NCBI GenBank assembly: GCA_016177305.1
Contig: JACOVK010000060.1
Coordinates: 1 to 17,881 of the forward strand
Reading direction: 5' to 3'
DNA: 17,881 bases
Source of the DNA: Parcubacteria group bacterium
GTDB lineage: Bacteria; Patescibacteriota; Patescibacteriia; UBA2169
Below, one piece after another: positions 6,238-13,299 of the stretch; within the stretch, counting starts at the first letter, position 1, and every line of letters begins with the position of its first letter. A program made the translations under genes and the position numbers. The notes under the pieces are model-generated. The model worked only from the letters and a program-made list of their open reading frames with translations. It was not told where the DNA came from and made no database searches.

Positions 6238-7002
6238 ATGATTTCATACATCGCGCACATCCCTCATTCACCGCTCTTGCTCCCGCAAATCAGCCGGGGA
6301 AAGTTCCGGCAGTTCAAAAAAATGAGCCAAACCGTGGCCGGAATCGGGCACGACATCTACTCGCGCGGCTGCGACACGCTGATCCTCCTCTCCCCGTACG
6401 CAAGCCCGCACGAGGCGCACCTCTTGAACGTGTCTCCGCAGTTTACCGTATCTTTTGGGGCGTACGGGGAATTTTTGACCCGAGTACGGTTCCACGGAGA
6501 GCTTGCGCTCGCGTACCGCATCCGCCACGGGCTCGGAGACGAGTATCCGATTGTTTCCATTACCCGCCCGGAGCTTGATGGCGCTACCGGAGCCGCAGCG
6601 CTTGCGCTCGGAGTGCCGGAAGGGCGCGTGCGCCTCTTGCCCATATACCACGCCCAAAGCCCAACCCAGTATTTGCTGGAGTTCGGGAAAAAACTGCGCG
6701 ACATCTTGGAGCGCACCGCCGAAAAAATTGCGATCGTCTCCCTTGGAGATATGTCCCGGACCTCAAAGCGCAACCGCGAAGCGGGCCGCAGGCTGGACCA
6801 GTCCATGCTTAAAAAACTTTCCGATCGGGACACCGCAGAACTCCTCGCCACGGGTCCGGATCAGATTGACGGCTTCTCTCTCGGGTGCATCCGGCCGCTC
6901 GCCGTGACGCTCGGCGTGCTTTCCGGCCAGTCATACGCGCCCGAAGTGCTCAACTACGAACAGAAGTATGGGGTGGGCATGCTTGCCGCCAGATTCATAT
7001 GA
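6238..7002 (+). CDS. Class III extradiol dioxygenase / MEMO-like (subunit B type) protein, probably non-catalytic
   Basis: The 254-residue cytoplasmic protein is similar to the LigB-like extradiol dioxygenase family, which includes MEMO1 and the AmmeMemoRadiSam protein B. The N-terminus AHIPHSPLLLPQI keeps the first family His (His10 region). The second family motif, usually SPHGP, reads SPYASP, and the later D-L-S-H motif reads LGDMSR, so two of the usual metal-site histidines appear lost. It may therefore be a scaffold or have another activity; the substrate is unknown. It is the first gene of a plus-strand cluster: its TGA overlaps the ATG of the PriA-like gene (ATGA), implying coupled translation with priA-def-fmt. 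I see no Shine-Dalgarno before the ATG at 6238, and its upstream gap is largely a repeat. Confidence 0.8.
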   Translation: MISYIAHIPHSPLLLPQISRGKFRQFKKMSQTVAGIGHDIYSRGCDTLILLSPYASPHEAHLLNVSPQFTVSFGAYGEFLTRVRFHGELALAYRIRHGLGDEYPIVSITRPELDGATGAAALALGVPEGRVRLLPIYHAQSPTQYLLEFGKKLRDILERTAEKIAIVSLGDMSRTSKRNREAGRRLDQSMLKKLSDRDTAELLATGPDQIDGFSLGCIRPLAVTLGVLSGQSYAPEVLNYEQKYGVGMLAARFI

Positions 7003-8648
7003 TCGCTAACATTGCTCCGCTCATTCGCCTACCCGCCCAGGCGGACGTGTTTGATTATTTCGTCCCCAAGGATTTGGAAAGCACAATCAAACCCGGGCAG
7101 CTCGTGAAAATTCCGTTCCGCTCCTCCAAAGTTGACGGAGTTATTCTAGCATTGGCCGCGCGTCAAGAATCAAAAAAATTCCGGGCCCGGCCCATTGATT
7201 CCATACTTGATCAGGCGCCAGTGCTGACCCAATCGCAGCTGCGCTTGATCAAGAAGTTCGGCGAGTACTACGTTGTTGCGCCCGGCAGAGTGGCGCGGCT
7301 TTCAGTTCCGGAGCGCCCCGAGCGCGCATCACGCGCCAAGCCAGGCGCATACGCACACATTCCTTTCGCCGTATCCCGAAGCCAGCTTCCTGGATTAAAA
7401 GAAGCAGCAAAACGCATTTCCCAAACTCGCTTCCTCCGCATTCAAGATGTATCTTCATTTGTTTGGCTGCTCTTGCACCTCATCAAACATTCGCGGCAGT
7501 CCCAGCTCCTCGTACTCGTCCCGACCATTGAAAATATTTCCGCTATCGCCGGAAGCGTACAAAAAGTTTGTTCAGGCAAACTCGCGGTCATCCATAGTGG
7601 TTTGGGCAAGAACGCGTACTGGAATGAGTACCAAGAGGTCGGTTCCGGCCGGGCGCGGATCATCCTCTCAACCAGGCAAGGCGTGTTTCTGCCGATTCAG
7701 CAAAACAGCCAGATTATTTTTTTTGATTCTACCAGCGAGGACTTTAAGCAGTATGACCAGCACCCCCGGTATGACGCGAGGATTGTGGGTATTTGGCTTG
7801 CGAACATAACCAAATCAAAGCTCTTGTTTGCGTCATCCTCGGAGGTTATCGCTGAAAAACAAACTGCTTTCCTGTCGCTTCCAGCGTCACGCAGCGCGCC
7901 AATGACCACGGTACTCGTGGATATGAAGAACGAAATGTCGCGCCGCGACTTCTCCGTTATCGCGGGCCAGACGCTTGAAGCAATCCAAAAAGCCCTCGCC
8001 CAAAACAAACGCGTTGTCGTGATTGCGTTGCGCCAAGAATCAGAGCGTGGGGTTTCGGTAATGGGCATTCTGGAAATATTGACCAAAGAGCTGAAAAATT
8101 GTAAAGTGAGTTCATCCTTAGGGCAGTTTGATGTGTTGGTAGCCACCCCGCAGGCTCTGGAAGGCTTAAAATTGAGCTCTGAAAAGAGAAACCTCGGATT
8201 ACTGGTATTTGCCTCTATTGAACCTCTGCTCGCCATCCCGGACTACCGTTCCGGTGAACGGGCGTATTACCGGCTTTCGCACTGGCGCCTGCTCGCGCAA
8301 GAACTGGGTTTTGAGCGCATTATCCTGCAGTCCTACTCCCCGGACTCGCTTGCAGTGGGCGCGTTCGCATACGGAGCGTTTGAAACATTCAGAGCGGCGG
8401 AACTTAAAAACCGGAAAGAGCTGAACTATCCTCCTTTTAGCAAGCTAATCAAACTCTCGTATCGCGGCAACAATCAGAATTCAGTCAGTGAATTAAAACG
8501 CCGGCTCCCAAACGCAAACGGCCCGTTCACAGACATGCATAAACGGCAATCACTCCTCATCAAGTTGTCTCGCGGCGCCGAGCTGCCCGACCTTTCGGAG
8601 CTTGGGGAGGATTGGGTTATTGATAGAGACCCAGAAAACGTACTATGA
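6999..8648 (+). CDS. Degenerate PriA-like primosomal protein N' lacking ATPase and zinc motifs
   Basis: 549 residues against about 730 for E. coli PriA. Residues 1 to about 105 resemble the 3'-end DNA-binding domain (QADVFDYFVP, PGQLVKIPF, VDGVILAL). The middle follows PriA's helicase lobe in outline, but the Walker A GSGKT is absent (QDVSSFVWLLLH, about 149-160, stands there), and the DEEH box reads DSTS before EDFKQYDQHPRYDAR (about 243-261). The second lobe keeps VATPQALEGL and IPDYRSGERAYYRLSHW (PriA: LPDFRASER), and the C-terminus keeps NYPPFSKLIKL. The eight zinc-binding cysteines are missing; only two Cys occur in all. It is thus a PriA homologue unlikely to hydrolyse ATP, perhaps a DNA-fork-binding loader. 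The ATG at 6999 overlaps the previous stop, and its own TGA overlaps the def ATG. The order priA-def-fmt is a classical bacterial cluster and supports the assignment. Confidence 0.85.
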   Translation: MIANIAPLIRLPAQADVFDYFVPKDLESTIKPGQLVKIPFRSSKVDGVILALAARQESKKFRARPIDSILDQAPVLTQSQLRLIKKFGEYYVVAPGRVARLSVPERPERASRAKPGAYAHIPFAVSRSQLPGLKEAAKRISQTRFLRIQDVSSFVWLLLHLIKHSRQSQLLVLVPTIENISAIAGSVQKVCSGKLAVIHSGLGKNAYWNEYQEVGSGRARIILSTRQGVFLPIQQNSQIIFFDSTSEDFKQYDQHPRYDARIVGIWLANITKSKLLFASSSEVIAEKQTAFLSLPASRSAPMTTVLVDMKNEMSRRDFSVIAGQTLEAIQKALAQNKRVVVIALRQESERGVSVMGILEILTKELKNCKVSSSLGQFDVLVATPQALEGLKLSSEKRNLGLLVFASIEPLLAIPDYRSGERAYYRLSHWRLLAQELGFERIILQSYSPDSLAVGAFAYGAFETFRAAELKNRKELNYPPFSKLIKLSYRGNNQNSVSELKRRLPNANGPFTDMHKRQSLLIKLSRGAELPDLSELGEDWVIDRDPENVL

Positions 8649-9136
8649 AACTCCCCTTAGTTTACTATCCCGATCCCCGGCTCAATGAACCGTCAAAGAA
8701 AGTTGGCGAGTTTTCTGGTGTACAAAAATTGTGTTCAGATCTGATAGATACCATGGAAGCAGAAAACGGGGTCGGCATCTCCGCGGCCCAAGTTGGAGAG
8801 CCATTCCGGCTGGCCATCATCCACAAAGACGCGGATAAATCTTTGGACGGGCATCTGGCCATCATCAACCCTAAAATTTTTTCCGCTTCGCGCGAGTTGG
8901 AAGAAGGCGAAGAAGGGTGCCTCTCCATTCCGGGCGTGTTCGGGCAGGTTTTGCGCCATAAAAAAATTAAGGTGCGATTCACCGGCCTAGACGGTCAAGA
9001 ACAAAAGATAAAAGCAACCGGCTTGTTCGCCCGCGTCTTGCAGCACGAGTTTGACCACATGGACGGCATCCTGTTTATTGCGCGCGCATCCAAAATCACC
9101 AAAGGCGAAAAAAATTTGGATGCCATGAAATTGTGA
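8645..9136 (+). CDS. def: Peptide deformylase
   Basis: This 163-residue metalloenzyme removes the formyl group from the N-terminal Met of new proteins at the ribosome. All three family motifs are present: motif I as GVGISAAQ (42-49; a Ser replaces the usual first Ala), motif II EGCLS (90-94, Cys92 a metal ligand), and motif III HEFDH (134-138, two His ligands and the catalytic Glu135). The length is normal. The ATG at 8645 overlaps the PriA stop by four bases, and its TGA overlaps a possible GTG start of fmt, so the genes are translationally coupled. It works with its neighbour fmt, which adds the formyl group that Def later removes. Function is firm. Confidence 0.97.
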   Translation: MKLPLVYYPDPRLNEPSKKVGEFSGVQKLCSDLIDTMEAENGVGISAAQVGEPFRLAIIHKDADKSLDGHLAIINPKIFSASRELEEGEEGCLSIPGVFGQVLRHKKIKVRFTGLDGQEQKIKATGLFARVLQHEFDHMDGILFIARASKITKGEKNLDAMKL

Positions 9137-9138
9137 AT

Positions 9139-9993
9139 ATGAAAACGAGCATCACGTTTTTTGGCACGCCGGAGTTTGCGGTTCCGGCTCTCAAGGCGCT
9201 CATAGCGGCGCCGTTTTGCGATGTGGCGCTGGTAGTCACGCAGCCGGATAAACCCGTGGGCAGGCATCACTCCAGGGCAGTGCCCTCTCCGGTCAAGCGC
9301 ATTGCGCAGGAAGCCGGAATTCCGGTGGTCACAGAACCACCCCCTAGCCCCCTCCTGGATACAGGAGGGGGAAGTCTTGGGGTGCTGGCCGCGTACGGAG
9401 AAATTCTTCCCAAAGAAATCATAGGCGCATTTCCGCTCGGCATCCTGAATATCCATCCCTCATTGTTGCCTAAGTACCGCGGCTCCTCCCCCATCCAGGC
9501 GGCCATCCTGAATCAGGACAAAGAAACCGGAATCACCATAATGAAGCTGGATGATAAAATGGACCACGGCCCCATTGCGGCCCAAGAGCGCGTCAAACTG
9601 AATCAAACCGAAACAGCAGGAGAGTTGCACGATAAACTTGCCCAAATCGGCGCAGAACTCCTCATCAAAACTTTGCCTGATTACATTGCGGGCCGCAGTG
9701 AGCTCAAGCCGCAGGATGAATCACTGACCTCGTACACGCAGAAATTAACCAAGCAGGACGGCCGCATTGACTGGTCAAAAACCTCGGGCGAAATCAACGC
9801 ACAGGTGCGTGCTATGAATCCTTGGCCAGGCGCCTGGACAGAATGGGAGGGCAAAAAACTTATTATTTGGTCAATACGCAAAGACGAGACACCGGCCAAA
9901 GTCCAGCTTGAAGGCAAAAAACGCATGAGTTTTGAAGCGTTCATGCGCGGGCATCCGGATTTCGGGATTCCGACGATGCAGAAAGGTGCCTAA
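9139..9993 (+). CDS. fmt: Methionyl-tRNA formyltransferase with repeat-derived segment and short C-terminus
   Basis: Transfers formyl from 10-formyl-tetrahydrofolate to Met-tRNA-fMet. Visible: FFGTPEFAVPALKAL, TQPDKPVGR, LNIHPSLLPKYRGSSPIQ with Asn104 and His106, MDHGPIA with Asp142 (the Asn/His/Asp active site), and AMNPWPGAW. The ATG at 9139 gives 284 residues; a GTG at 9133 overlapping the def stop (GTGA) is a close alternative. Residues of about 67-80 (EPPPSPLLDTGGGS) are encoded by a palindromic dispersed repeat, where relatives have an ordinary segment leading into the VVAYG strand. The C-terminal OB-like domain is reduced: only about 10 residues separate IIWSIRKDE from VQLEGKKRMS, against roughly 30 in E. 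coli. Catalytic residues are intact, so I expect activity. The gene converges with the minus-strand glycosyltransferase 6 bases away. Confidence 0.95.
   Translation: MKTSITFFGTPEFAVPALKALIAAPFCDVALVVTQPDKPVGRHHSRAVPSPVKRIAQEAGIPVVTEPPPSPLLDTGGGSLGVLAAYGEILPKEIIGAFPLGILNIHPSLLPKYRGSSPIQAAILNQDKETGITIMKLDDKMDHGPIAAQERVKLNQTETAGELHDKLAQIGAELLIKTLPDYIAGRSELKPQDESLTSYTQKLTKQDGRIDWSKTSGEINAQVRAMNPWPGAWTEWEGKKLIIWSIRKDETPAKVQLEGKKRMSFEAFMRGHPDFGIPTMQKGA
9336..9373. repeat. Dispersed palindromic repeat, family A, inside fmt
   Basis: Bases 9336-9356 match the intergenic copy at 4680-4700 at 19 of 21 positions. Arms CCCCCTCCT (9348-9356) and AGGAGGGGG (9363-9371) form a perfect 9-pair hairpin with loop GGATAC. 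The element is translated in frame as PPPSPLLDTGGGS without breaking fmt. Confidence 0.85.
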
Positions 9994-10001
9994 CGCCTTT
10001 T
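9982..10001. terminator. Possible bidirectional terminator between convergent fmt and glycosyltransferase genes
   Basis: AAAGGTG (9982-9988) and CGCCTTT (9994-10000) form a 7-pair stem (one G-T pair) with a five-base loop, with a T at 10001 on the plus strand and A's and T's inside the stem ends. It spans the fmt stop codon and abuts the stop of the facing gene (10000-10002). Weak stem, so tentative. Confidence 0.35.
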
Positions 10002-11508
10002 ACCGGTTCTTTTTAGTCACGTTGAATCCCAGGTACCTGCCGGTTGCGAGCCGGGTCTGCGCATCTATCGCAGGGATTGAACCAAAGAGGATCATGTTAA
10101 CCGGGAACAGCGCCCACTGCAGGAGCATGTAGAGGTACCGGTACCTCTCGCCTTTTGGCGCTGGGGGGAGGAGCACAATGGAGAGGATTGCGGTGGCGAA
10201 CAAGCCGACCAGGGCAGTGGTTAAGAGCCAGTCCAAGACAAACGGCGCGTTCTGGGCAATGACCGTCTCCTGCGTTCCGCGGTCCGCGAAGTAAAGGGGC
10301 AGCCGCCCCAGCAGGATGATCAAGATGGGAGCCGTTGCCCAGGAGTACATGCCCTCTGCCACGTTGAAGAAGTACTTGAACTTTTTCGCGAACGGAATCT
10401 CTTTGTTGCCCCTAAAGTGCCACACCATGTACGGAAAGTGCTCAATGCCCCAGGCCCAGCGGCGCTGCTGCCGGTACACCGCGGCGAGCGATCCAAAAAA
10501 CGATCCGGTCTCTACGGTGTCCATGGAAACCGGGACGTACATGGGGGTCACGGTGTAGTCCCCGTGGCAGTGCAGGAGGCACTGCAAAAAAATGCGCGAG
10601 TCTTCGGTCACGAGGTCCGGCTCCCAAAACCCGACCGCGACCAGAGTCTTCCAACTCATGCTGTGCGAGGAAAACGTGAACAGCCTATCCGGACGCGAGA
10701 GGTCCGTTAAAAGCCAGAACGTGGTGCCGTTTGAGATGGTGCGCGTGATGGGGTTTGATTGCCAGATGTTGTTGTTGAAGAGCGCCACGGGCTGGTAGCT
10801 CGTGTGGTGCGGTTTTGGGTGGGTCAAAAATTTATAGGCCAGATGCCCGAAGTACTCTTTGTGGACGATGGTATCAATATCAAACGCTGATACGATAATG
10901 CGTTCGTACGGGATGCCGAGCTTGTCAATTTGAATTTTTGCCTGCCGGGCGGCCCACACGTTATTGGAGCCTTTGCCGGGCTGTTCGCCCGGAAGCCCTT
11001 TGGGGTGCACCGTCACCCAGAATTTGAAAAACCGATGCCCGTACTTTTGGCGGATTTGCTCGGCAATCGCAAGGCCGTTTTCCTTATCCCCTTCCTCAAC
11101 TCCGAGCGCAACCATAAATTTCTCTGAAGGGTAGTTGCTCGCGACGAGCCCTTTGAAGGTAGTGTCCAGCACCTCAAAAGATTCCTGGTACGTAGGCAAA
11201 AAAATCAGGTGGTATAGATCATTCCAGGCTGACTGCATCCCGTCGCGCGAAACAGGATTTTCCCCTTTGAGCTTTGCGAGCCAATCTATGAACGTATCCC
11301 GCCTGAAATTTCGGTACGAGTTGAACAGGTACACGAGCCAGTATATTGCTTTGATGAGCCAGTACAAATCAAACAGGATGATGAGGTAAATCGCGATCAA
11401 AGGTGCGAAATACGACAGCACGATTGCGCCGGCAAACGTCCCCCACACCAGGAGTGCGGGTATGGTTTCCAGGAAGCGGTACAAAGGCTTGTGGGAGAGG
11501 CGCGGCAT
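10000..11508 (-). CDS. Membrane glycosyltransferase, family 2, cellulose-synthase-like
   Basis: The 502-residue inner-membrane processive-type glycosyltransferase probably polymerises or extends a surface polysaccharide; the sugar is unknown. Two to three membrane segments lie in residues of about 15-63 and further ones in about 385-480. The catalytic domain lies between them: LIFLPTYQES, the D-x-D motif at Asp210/Asp212 (AFDID), the acidic TED motif at Glu302/Asp303, and QQRRW (Gln347, Arg350, Trp351), the QxxRW signature of this group. The ATG at 11508 comes 3 bases after the stop of the ABC permease gene, with GGAG at a good distance, so it is the third gene of an operon with the ABC exporter. 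The pairing suggests export of a glycan or glycoconjugate, but this is inference only. Confidence 0.92.
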   Translation of the reverse strand: MPRLSHKPLYRFLETIPALLVWGTFAGAIVLSYFAPLIAIYLIILFDLYWLIKAIYWLVYLFNSYRNFRRDTFIDWLAKLKGENPVSRDGMQSAWNDLYHLIFLPTYQESFEVLDTTFKGLVASNYPSEKFMVALGVEEGDKENGLAIAEQIRQKYGHRFFKFWVTVHPKGLPGEQPGKGSNNVWAARQAKIQIDKLGIPYERIIVSAFDIDTIVHKEYFGHLAYKFLTHPKPHHTSYQPVALFNNNIWQSNPITRTISNGTTFWLLTDLSRPDRLFTFSSHSMSWKTLVAVGFWEPDLVTEDSRIFLQCLLHCHGDYTVTPMYVPVSMDTVETGSFFGSLAAVYRQQRRWAWGIEHFPYMVWHFRGNKEIPFAKKFKYFFNVAEGMYSWATAPILIILLGRLPLYFADRGTQETVIAQNAPFVLDWLLTTALVGLFATAILSIVLLPPAPKGERYRYLYMLLQWALFPVNMILFGSIPAIDAQTRLATGRYLGFNVTKKNR

Positions 11509-11511
11509 AGG

Positions 11512-12306
11512 CTACTCCAGTTTAGCGAGCAGGCCTTTTGTTTTAACGTGGCTGAACATGCGCCCAAAAAACCATGCGCCGAACAGGAGGTACAGCACAT
11601 TGAGTCCGCTGGCCCACCAAATCGCGTCCCAAGGAAGAACGCCGGTCGCGAGCACCTCGCGCATGCCCTCAAAAATGTGCGTGAGCGGGAATGCGAGGGC
11701 AATGGGCTGGACCCAGGAGGGCAGAATGGAGAGCGGATAGAACACGGCCACAATGGGCTGGAGCACGAAGCTCGCCCCGAACGCCAGCACCTGCGCGTCC
11801 GTGCCGAACCTGAACACCACGCCCGTGATAAAGAGCCCCAAGGCCCAGGCAAATACCAGGAGCAATCCGGTAAAAGGGATAAGGGAAAATCCGAGCGTAA
11901 AGATGTTGAACGAATACAGCAGCGCGCTCAACGCGCCCATCACCACGAGCGTGATGGCCACCTTAATGACGCCCACCAGAATTGACGCGATGATGAACTC
12001 CGCGTTGGTCATGGGAGACACGTACAGGTTCACGATGGAGCGGCTCCAGATGTCCTGCAAATAGGAGATGGCGATGTCCTGCTGGGCGCGCTGGAACAGC
12101 ATCCACAGCGTAATGCCGCCAAGGAACATGCCCACAATGCTGGCGCCTTGGGTCTCAAACGCGCCTTTTTGCAGGTACACGGTAATGAACCCCCACACCG
12201 CGAGCGTCACCACGGGCCAGTACAGAATATCAAGCCAGCGCGGGACTGACTTTTTCCAAAAGTAGAGGTGGTGCAGAATGATTGCGTTGATGCGGTGCAG
12301 TTTCAT
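11512..12306 (-). CDS. ABC-2 type exporter permease
   Basis: The 264-residue membrane protein has about six hydrophobic segments: around 27-45 (LDILYWPVVTLAVWGFITV), 57-75, 108-132, 140-165, 175-198 and 232-250. The N-terminal cytoplasmic helix and the Q-D-I followed by S-R-S-I-V-N-L-Y-V-S-P pattern, together with the late FPLTHIFEGMR segment, are typical of ABC-2 permeases (drug, polysaccharide or lipid exporters). It starts one base after the stop of the ATPase gene and ends just before the glycosyltransferase gene, so the three are co-transcribed. It presumably dimerises and pairs with the neighbouring ATPase; the substrate cannot be told from the sequence. No clear Shine-Dalgarno is seen, and re-initiation from the upstream gene is likely. 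Confidence 0.9.
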   Translation of the reverse strand: MKLHRINAIILHHLYFWKKSVPRWLDILYWPVVTLAVWGFITVYLQKGAFETQGASIVGMFLGGITLWMLFQRAQQDIAISYLQDIWSRSIVNLYVSPMTNAEFIIASILVGVIKVAITLVVMGALSALLYSFNIFTLGFSLIPFTGLLLVFAWALGLFITGVVFRFGTDAQVLAFGASFVLQPIVAVFYPLSILPSWVQPIALAFPLTHIFEGMREVLATGVLPWDAIWWASGLNVLYLLFGAWFFGRMFSHVKTKGLLAKLE

Positions 12307-12307
12307 A

Positions 12308-13225
12308 TTACTTTTTTGCCGCGCCTTCGCGGGCGATTTTTAAGAATACGTCCTCCAGGTCCGGCTCCTGGATGCTGATGTCGCGGATTTTGTGCCCGGA
12401 TTTGAACAGCGCGCCCAGGATATCCGGAATGTCTTCGTTTTCCGCGGTTACCTGCAATGTGTGGTCGGAAATCTTCCCCTTAATGTTCCGCTCTTTCAAA
12501 AACGCGGCCAACTCCTTGGGGTCTTGCTCAAACGTCACGCGCAGATCATGGTTCGGGATGAGCCGCGTGAGCTTTTCCGGAGTGTCATTTGCCACAATTT
12601 CCCCGTGCGAGAGGAAGATGACGCGGCTGCACATGGCCTCAATCTCGGCCATGTTGTGCGAGGTGTAGAGCATGGAAATTCCACGGGTTCGGTGGATCTC
12701 TTTGAGGATTTCCCGCATTTTGGCGGCGATGTCCGGGTCCAAACTTGAGGTTGGCTCATCCAAGAGCAAAAGTTCGGGATTGTTGAGCAATGCTTTTACC
12801 ACCATCACGCGCGTAAGCTGGCCGGATGACAAGGTCACCGCCTTTTTGTCCTTAAGGTCATACGCCTCAAACTCTTTGAGCAATTTAGTGATGCGCTCCG
12901 TTCCGGTTACCCCATAGAGCATGGCAAAAACCTTGAGGTTTTCCCATACCGTGAGGGACCCGAACAAATACACGTACGCCGAGGTAAAATTCATGCGCCC
13001 CAGCACGGTTTCCCTGTTTTGGAACGCATCCATGCCAAAGAGCTTTATGCTGCCTGCATTCGGGGTGATAATCTGCAGAATAATCTGGATGGTGGTGGTC
13101 TTGCCTGCTCCGTTCGGGCCCAAAAAACCGAGGATTTCACCTTTCTCAATAGCAAAAGAAATGCCCTTGAGGGCATCAAATGTTCCGTAAGACTTCTGCA
13201 GATTGCTTACTTCAAGAATAGGCAT
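12308..13225 (-). CDS. ABC transporter ATP-binding protein
   Basis: The 305-residue ATPase energises the ABC-2 permease. Visible: Walker A GPNGAGKTT (36-44), signature LSSGQLTR (132-139; LSSGQ instead of LSGGQ), Walker B LLLLDEP (152-158) and the switch His at 190 (YTSHN). The Q-loop position reads MNFTSAY, so the usual Gln is not obvious. A C-terminal extension after about residue 215 ends in ISIQEPDLEDVFLKI, the DxEDVFL tail typical of NatA/CcmA-like exporter ATPases. I chose the ATG at 13225 because the -10 box TACAAT ends only 7 bases upstream, so upstream in-frame starts would lie outside the mRNA. First gene of the ATPase-permease-glycosyltransferase operon. Confidence 0.95.
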   Translation of the reverse strand: MPILEVSNLQKSYGTFDALKGISFAIEKGEILGFLGPNGAGKTTTIQIILQIITPNAGSIKLFGMDAFQNRETVLGRMNFTSAYVYLFGSLTVWENLKVFAMLYGVTGTERITKLLKEFEAYDLKDKKAVTLSSGQLTRVMVVKALLNNPELLLLDEPTSSLDPDIAAKMREILKEIHRTRGISMLYTSHNMAEIEAMCSRVIFLSHGEIVANDTPEKLTRLIPNHDLRVTFEQDPKELAAFLKERNIKGKISDHTLQVTAENEDIPDILGALFKSGHKIRDISIQEPDLEDVFLKIAREGAAKK

Positions 13226-13232
13226 GTGCTGG

Positions 13233-13261
13233 ATTGTACCATAAAATTGCCCATAGATCAA
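13233..13261 (-). promoter_or_regulatory. Leaderless promoter of the ABC exporter operon
   Basis: On the minus strand there is TTGATC (13256-13261), a 17-base spacer, and TACAAT (13233-13238). The ATG at 13225 starts 7 bases after the -10 box, so the transcript is predicted to begin at or within a base or two of the start codon. Confidence 0.68.
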
Positions 13262-13262
13262 A

Positions 13263-13287
13263 CCGGCCCGCCGAGTCGGCGGGCCGG
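13263..13287. terminator. GC-rich perfect hairpin after the 1046-residue protein gene
   Basis: CCGGCCCGCCG (13263-13273), loop AGT, CGGCGGGCCGG (13277-13287): an 11-pair stem 12 bases after the stop of the minus-strand gene ending at 13300. Its position suits a terminator, but no T-tract follows on the minus strand; the next bases are the -35 box of the ABC operon. The core differs at only two of 19 positions from the leader hairpin at 4285-4303, so it may be a dispersed palindrome serving as a 3'-end structure. Confidence 0.5.
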
Positions 13288-13299
13288 AGTCAATCTGAA

